Positions 16,249 to 20,041 of a stretch of 20,041 nucleotides of DNA are shown piece by piece; position 1 is the first letter of the stretch, and each line of letters opens with the position of its first letter. The position numbers and the translations under genes are program-made. The notes under the pieces were generated by a model. The model was given only the letters and a program-made list of their open reading frames with translations. It did no database searches and was not told the DNA's origin. Origin of the DNA: JBECKR01 sp040235415 (lineage in GTDB: Bacteria; Acidobacteriota; Polarisedimenticolia; Polarisedimenticolales; Polarisedimenticolaceae); the NCBI GenBank assembly GCA_040235415.1, contig JBECKR010000402.1, forward strand, positions 1-20,041, written 5' to 3'.

Positions 16249-18678
16249 ATGACAACCCGAACCGGACTTTCCATCGCGATCCTCGCGGCGTGCCTCGCCG
16301 CCGGACCGGCCCGCGCGGCCGCCGTTCCGCCGCCGTGGCTCAACTACCAGGGCGTCCTGCGCGACGCCGCGGACCACCCGCTCGACGGCACCTACGACAT
16401 GGTGTTCCGATTCTACGGACCGTCGGATCTGCTCCTGCTGACCGACCAGCACATCGCGTCGGACACCGGAGCCGTGACGGTGACGGGAGGCCTGTTCACG
16501 GTCGTGCTCGGCAGCGGCCGACTCGTGCCGGGGGCCTGCTCGACGCTCCCGCAGGTGTTCCGCGACTACCAGGAGGTCTTCCTCGAGGTCCAAATCGGCG
16601 CGGACGGCGTGCCGGGCACCGAGATCCTGTCCCCCCGAACGCGGATCTTCGCCGCCCCGTACGCCCACAACGCGGACAACCTCGACGGGCTGAGCTCGAC
16701 CGCGTTCTCGCTCGTCGGGCACACCCACCCCGGCTCCGACGTCATCGGGAAGGTCGGAGACTCGGATCTGCTCGACGGTCTCGACTCGACGGCGTTTTCG
16801 CAGCCCGGCCACACCCACGCGGGCGGCGAGATCACGAGCGCCGTCGCGCAGGCGACGAACGCCGACGCCGTCGACGGCGTGCACGCCTCGGGATTCGGGC
16901 AACTCGGCGCGACGAACGCGTGGACCGCTCTCAACACGTTCAAGCGCCCGCCGACCGGCACGGGGATGGCGAGCGGCTCCCTGTTCGTGAACCCCGACTC
17001 CTCCGGCGCGAACTACACGTTGCTCGGGGTCGGCGTCGGCTTCGCCGAGAAATTCCGGGTCGACGCCGAGGGGGACGCGATCGCGACCGGGTCGGTCAAC
17101 GTCACCGGATCGAACCCCGTGTTCCGGCTCCAGGATGCGTCCGGCACGAATCTCTCGCAGCTGTCCGCGAGCGACGCGTCGGATTTCACCTATCTCTACG
17201 ACTACCAGAACAGCCGCTACGTCGTGTTCTCGAACCCCAGCGGCGTCGCGATCGGATCGAACTCCATCACCTCGGGGTACTCGGTGACCGTCCCCAGCCT
17301 GCGGGTCAACGGTACCCCCGGCCTCAACGGCTATCTCTACATCGACCCGGACGGACCGGACGCGACGCAGAGCCTCTACTTCTACGACCACGGCTCCTCG
17401 TTCGGACAGTACTTCCGCTGGGACGACTCGAACGCCGCCTTCGTCGCCAGCAACGATCTCGGGGTCGGGAACAACCTGTTCCTCGATTTCGCCGGGCCGG
17501 ACGCCGACCAGTTCTTGCGCTTCTACAACGCCGGGAGCCGATTCACGGAGGCCCTGTACTGGTTCGACTCCACGACGCAGTTCGGGATCACCGACGATTT
17601 CCTCGTCGACGGCAGCCTCTCCGTCGTCGGCGCCAAGAATTTCGTCCAGAACCACCCGTACGACCCGGAGCTCTCGGTGCTCTACACCGCGCTCGAGGGG
17701 GACGAGGCCGGAACGTACACCCGCGGCTCCGGTCGACTGCTGGGCGGGGAGGCGCGCATCGCGCTCGGCGAGACCTTCGCGCTCGTCACGAACCCGGAGC
17801 TCGGCTTGACGGCGCACGTCACGCCGCGCGGCGCGTGGTCCGACCTGTACGTCGCGTCGGTCGGCACGGACGAGCTCGTCGTCCGGTCCCACGACGGCGC
17901 CGGCGATGCCGAGTTCGACTACATCGTCCACGGTCTCCGGATCGGCTTCGAGGACTTTCGTCCGGTGCAGCCGCGCACCACGCAGGCTCCGATCCCCTCC
18001 GACGCGTACTACGCCCGGCAAAGCGGGCAACGCCCCGACCTCGCGCGGCTCACGGCTCGCACGCGGTTCGCCCCAGGCGATCGCGTCCCGGCCTCGGGTC
18101 CGGCTCGCGCGCTCCGCGCGGCGATCGGCGAGTACGATCCTGACGTCGATGATCCGAACCGGGACCGGCTCCTCCGGGGCGTTGCCGGGACCGATGTGGC
18201 CTCGCTCGCGGAGGCCTCCTCCGACGCGCCGTCCGCTCCGGCTTCCGCCGCCGCTTCGGCCGCCACGATCGCAGCCACCGCCGGGGAACCTCCCGCCCGA
18301 GCCGCGAGCCCCTGGCCGGCCTTCGCCGTCTCGGAGCGCGTCGAGGTCGGGGACGTGCTCGTGCTCGATCCCGAGCGTCCCGGAACGCTGCGGCGCGCGT
18401 CGACCGTCGCGGACCCCAACGTCGTGGGCATCGTCGCGGGCGAACCGCTCACGGCCGACGTCGGGCTCGAGGCTCCGGTCGCGGGATACGGCTTCGTCGA
18501 GGTCAAGGTCGACGCGACCTACGGCGCGATCCGCCCCGGCGACCTCCTGACGACGTCGGCGACGCCGGGTCACGCCATGCTGGCGTACGATCCGCTCCCC
18601 GGCACGGTCCTCGGCAAGGCGATCGACGGGCTCGAGACCGGCACCGGTCTCGTCCGCGTCCTGGTGATGCCGCGATGA
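16249..18678 (+). CDS. Large secreted fibre-like protein with tail-fibre/peptidase G2-like C terminus
   Basis: ATG at 16249 follows GGGAGGGG. The 809-residue protein begins with a signal peptide (MTTRTGLSIAILAACLAAGPARA). Next comes an N-terminal beta domain ('LNYQGVLRDAADHPLDGTYDM', about 27-140) and three 'NADxLDG..SxxF' fibre-type repeats, two ending in GHTH (about 140-235). A pair of 48-residue repeats with 'GPDA..LYFY' starts at about 365 and 413. A domain from 'KNFVQNHPYDPELSVLYTALEG' (463-570), an Ala/Ser linker (about 652-687) and a C-terminal 'GDVLVLDP...IRPGDLLTTSATPGHAM' module complete it. The last resembles the region near peptidase G2/intramolecular chaperone domains of phage appendages. 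An extracellular fibre or appendage is likely; autoprocessing is unproven. The stop overlaps the next ATG. Confidence 0.82.
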   Translation: MTTRTGLSIAILAACLAAGPARAAAVPPPWLNYQGVLRDAADHPLDGTYDMVFRFYGPSDLLLLTDQHIASDTGAVTVTGGLFTVVLGSGRLVPGACSTLPQVFRDYQEVFLEVQIGADGVPGTEILSPRTRIFAAPYAHNADNLDGLSSTAFSLVGHTHPGSDVIGKVGDSDLLDGLDSTAFSQPGHTHAGGEITSAVAQATNADAVDGVHASGFGQLGATNAWTALNTFKRPPTGTGMASGSLFVNPDSSGANYTLLGVGVGFAEKFRVDAEGDAIATGSVNVTGSNPVFRLQDASGTNLSQLSASDASDFTYLYDYQNSRYVVFSNPSGVAIGSNSITSGYSVTVPSLRVNGTPGLNGYLYIDPDGPDATQSLYFYDHGSSFGQYFRWDDSNAAFVASNDLGVGNNLFLDFAGPDADQFLRFYNAGSRFTEALYWFDSTTQFGITDDFLVDGSLSVVGAKNFVQNHPYDPELSVLYTALEGDEAGTYTRGSGRLLGGEARIALGETFALVTNPELGLTAHVTPRGAWSDLYVASVGTDELVVRSHDGAGDAEFDYIVHGLRIGFEDFRPVQPRTTQAPIPSDAYYARQSGQRPDLARLTARTRFAPGDRVPASGPARALRAAIGEYDPDVDDPNRDRLLRGVAGTDVASLAEASSDAPSAPASAAASAATIAATAGEPPARAASPWPAFAVSERVEVGDVLVLDPERPGTLRRASTVADPNVVGIVAGEPLTADVGLEAPVAGYGFVEVKVDATYGAIRPGDLLTTSATPGHAMLAYDPLPGTVLGKAIDGLETGTGLVRVLVMPR

Positions 18679-19220
18679 AGACGAAGATTCTCTTGCTCTG
18701 GCTCCTCGCCGGCCTCGCGGCCGCGCCCGCGATCGCGCAGTCGAGCGCGAGCTACACCCTCGAGGAGCAGACCTGCAACGCCGGCGGACATCCGCTGAAC
18801 GGCTCCGTCCTCGTCTCGTCGAGCTACCGAATCCGTCTCGACGCGATCGGGGACGCCCTCGTGGCGACCGGTCTCGCGAGCGCGAGCTACCGCGCCGGCT
18901 CGAGCTTCCTCGCGGCGTACCCGCCGCCGGGCGAGGTCGTGGCGCTGTGGTTCCCGAACAAAACCGGCCTCTCGTGGTCGGCGGAGTCCTCCGTCGGCAC
19001 CTACAGCGTCTACCGCGACCTCGTGAGCGCGCTGCCCGGCGGCGACTACGGCGCCTGTCTGCAGCAGGACCTCACGGCGACGTCGACGACCGACGCGGAG
19101 ACGCCGGGCGCGGGTGAGGGCTGGTTCTACCTCGTCACCGCCGAGAACCGCCTCGGCGAGGAAGGGACCAAGGGCCGGGACACCTTCGGCAACGAGCGCC
19201 GGGGAGAGGTCTGCCCATGA
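18675..19220 (+). CDS. Small secreted protein of unknown function
   Basis: ATG at 18675 overlaps the previous TGA (ATGA). A clear signal peptide (MKTKILLLWLLAGLAAAPAIA) precedes a 160-residue mature part. The first half ('SASYTLEEQTCNAGG...SSSYRIRLDAIGDAL', then 'SASYRAGSSFLAAYPPPGEV') has Ser/Tyr-rich beta-strand patterns. The second half ('SVGTYSVYRDLVSALPGGDYGACLQ...WFYLVTAENRLGEEGTKG') looks like a fibronectin type III-like strand set and closely resembles the ends of secreted proteins I associate with Acidobacteriota genomes. There are few Cys. Coupling to the fibre gene suggests a shared surface structure or ordered secretion. Function unknown. Confidence 0.8.
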   Translation: MKTKILLLWLLAGLAAAPAIAQSSASYTLEEQTCNAGGHPLNGSVLVSSSYRIRLDAIGDALVATGLASASYRAGSSFLAAYPPPGEVVALWFPNKTGLSWSAESSVGTYSVYRDLVSALPGGDYGACLQQDLTATSTTDAETPGAGEGWFYLVTAENRLGEEGTKGRDTFGNERRGEVCP

Positions 19221-19819
19221 GACGGCTCGCACCCGAGGGCGGCATCGCGGTCGCGATCGTGGAAGCCCAGCCCGCGATCCTCGAGGGGCTCGCGCTGCTC
19301 GTCGGCCGCACGCCGGGGTTCCGGTGCTCGGCGTGCGCGAGGAGCGTCGAGGTCGCGATGGGGGAGATCGACGCCGATCCGCCCGACGTCGTGCTGATCG
19401 ATCTCGGGCTCCCCGGGGCCTCCGCGGTCGAGGGCATCCGCAGGATCCGCGGCCGGCATCCCGAGACTCCAGTGATGGTGCTCAGCGTCCACGACGACGA
19501 CCCCGGCATCGTCGAGGCGTTGCACGCCGGGGCGTGCGGCTGCCTGCCGAAGAAGACGCCGCCGCGCGAGCTGCTGGAGGCGGTCCGCGCGGTCGCGATC
19601 GGGGGCGGCGGGCCACTGTCCTCCGACACGGCTCGCCGTGTGCTCGGTCTGGTCGAGCGCCGGGCGTCGCCGCGGGTCGCCCGACTGCTCTCCCTGATCG
19701 CGGACGGGCACAACCTCGAGACCGCGGCCGCCGAGCTCGGCGTCGCGGTCCCGGTCGCCGGCGCCCGGCTGCGCGCGGCGTGCGAGCAGCTGTACGCGCG
19801 CGAGACACCGGGCAAGTAG
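19217..19819 (+). CDS. Atypical NarL/FixJ-type response regulator
   Basis: ATG at 19217 overlaps the upstream TGA and has GGGGAGAGG well placed before it. The 200-residue protein has a receiver domain with phosphoacceptor Asp62 ('LIDLGLPG'), Ser90 in 'VLSVHD' and Lys112 in 'CLPKK'. The usual acidic pair is reduced to a single Glu16 ('AIVEAQP' instead of a D-D type), so Mg2+ binding may be altered. The C-terminal region ('LLSLIADGHNLETAAAELGVAVPVAGARL') lines up with a LuxR-type HTH but has lost the common 'NKEIA' and 'TVK.H' residues. It may bind DNA unusually or work through proteins. No histidine kinase is in the window. Finding it translationally coupled to two secreted proteins is unusual. 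Confidence 0.85.
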   Translation: MRRLAPEGGIAVAIVEAQPAILEGLALLVGRTPGFRCSACARSVEVAMGEIDADPPDVVLIDLGLPGASAVEGIRRIRGRHPETPVMVLSVHDDDPGIVEALHAGACGCLPKKTPPRELLEAVRAVAIGGGGPLSSDTARRVLGLVERRASPRVARLLSLIADGHNLETAAAELGVAVPVAGARLRAACEQLYARETPGK

Positions 19820-19899
19820 CCCATGGTGGCGCCCAGCCTGGTACGTCCGCCGGCGGCCACCCGGCGTCCGCCCGCGGCCGCCGCCGTCAGCCCGCCCCG

Positions 19900-19917
19900 C
19901 GTTGCAGCCCTGCAACG
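19900..19917. promoter_or_regulatory. Perfect palindrome CGTTGCAG-N2-CTGCAACG
   Basis: Two perfect 8-bp arms (19900-19907, 19910-19917) flank CC, giving TTGCA-N4-TGCAA at the core. It lies 80 bases after the response-regulator stop and 37 bases before a sigma-54-like promoter. It suits a dimeric DNA-binding protein, possibly an enhancer-binding activator site. As RNA it could fold as a six-base-pair stem and serve as a terminator, but no T-tract follows. Confidence 0.5.
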
Positions 19918-19954
19918 TCTCACGGAATCAGCTGTTTGTGCGATTCGTGCTCCG

Positions 19955-19970
19955 TGGCACGCCGCTTGTT
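19955..19970 (+). promoter_or_regulatory. Sigma-54 (-24/-12) promoter-like sequence
   Basis: TGGCACG-N4-TTGTT (19955-19961, 19966-19970) matches the sigma-54 consensus TGGCACG-N4-TTGCW with GG and GT separated by ten bases. The only important departure is GT for GC at -12. Transcription would start near 19981. The ATG at 19983 would then have almost no leader, so either the message is leaderless or the true start is further downstream. Confidence 0.5.
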
Positions 19971-19982
19971 CTCCCTCCCCCC

Positions 19983-20041
19983 ATGGACGTGCCCCGCACC
20001 CCCGTCTGGCGCCTGCAACTCTTCACCCCCGAGCACTGCCC
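19983..20041 (+). CDS. Possible start of a gene running off the right edge
   Basis: An ATG at 19983 opens a frame that stays open to the edge, reading MDVPRTPVWRLQLFTPEHCP. Third codon positions are almost all G or C, as in the other genes here. No Shine-Dalgarno is visible; the upstream sequence is C/T-rich. Too little is present for a function. Confidence 0.4.
   Translation, partial: MDVPRTPVWRLQLFTPEHC

Overview
This is a high-GC (about 70% by eye), gene-dense bacterial window. It carries 16 protein genes with good support, one of them cut by the left edge, plus a possible 17th entering at the right edge. I see no rRNA, tRNA, CRISPR array, integrase or intact IS transposase. Secreted and lipoprotein hydrolases dominate: M20, metallo-beta-lactamase, DPP-IV-like S9, retropepsin-like aspartyl protease, and a sortilin-like Asp-box protein. 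Together with the short secreted protein ending in a family-typical 'ENRLGEEGTKG' segment, they suggest an uncultured soil, sediment or groundwater lineage such as Acidobacteriota (Thermoanaerobaculia or Polarisedimenticolia type) or Myxococcota. The lineage is an inference from gene content; no marker gene is present.

Layout. 1-1461: the tail of a HAMP-GGDEF diguanylate cyclase, convergent with an SH3b lipoprotein. 1611-4850: a forward block of an SDR-type epimerase, then a secreted M20 amidohydrolase translationally coupled to a secreted metallo-beta-lactamase hydrolase. 4947-5639: a compact, AT-richer two-gene module (DUF4160 plus HTH protein) with its own promoter and palindromic operator, resembling a toxin-antitoxin pair. 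5653-6655: a reverse pair, HIT hydrolase followed by an exported thioredoxin-like protein. 6855-8111: a lipoprotein aspartyl protease with PDZ domain, convergent with a reverse DPP-IV-like peptidase (8192-10414). 10564-11214: a YopT/AvrPphB-type (C58-like) cysteine protease, convergent with a small membrane-anchored protein that repeats Gly-Cys-Pro-Tyr-Leu three times (11240-11578). 11701-16015: a large secreted Asp-box protein and an MscS channel, both reverse. 16249-19819: a forward operon with two ATGA overlaps joining a fibre-like secreted protein, a small secreted protein and an atypical NarL-type response regulator. At the right edge there is a perfect palindrome, a -24/-12 (sigma-54) promoter-like sequence and the start of an open frame.

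Three intergenic gaps (6670-6783, 8120-8187, 14996-15087) hold members of one family of nested inverted repeats bounded by GGGGACGTTT and AAACGTCCCC. A fourth, related but distinct element lies at 1518-1593. They look like REP/MITE-type palindromic elements that could be moved in trans; two sit directly behind stop codons.

The best candidates for undescribed biology are the nested palindrome family, the triple-GCPYL protein with its promoter and operator, the stand-alone C58-like protease, and the fibre/secreted/response-regulator operon.
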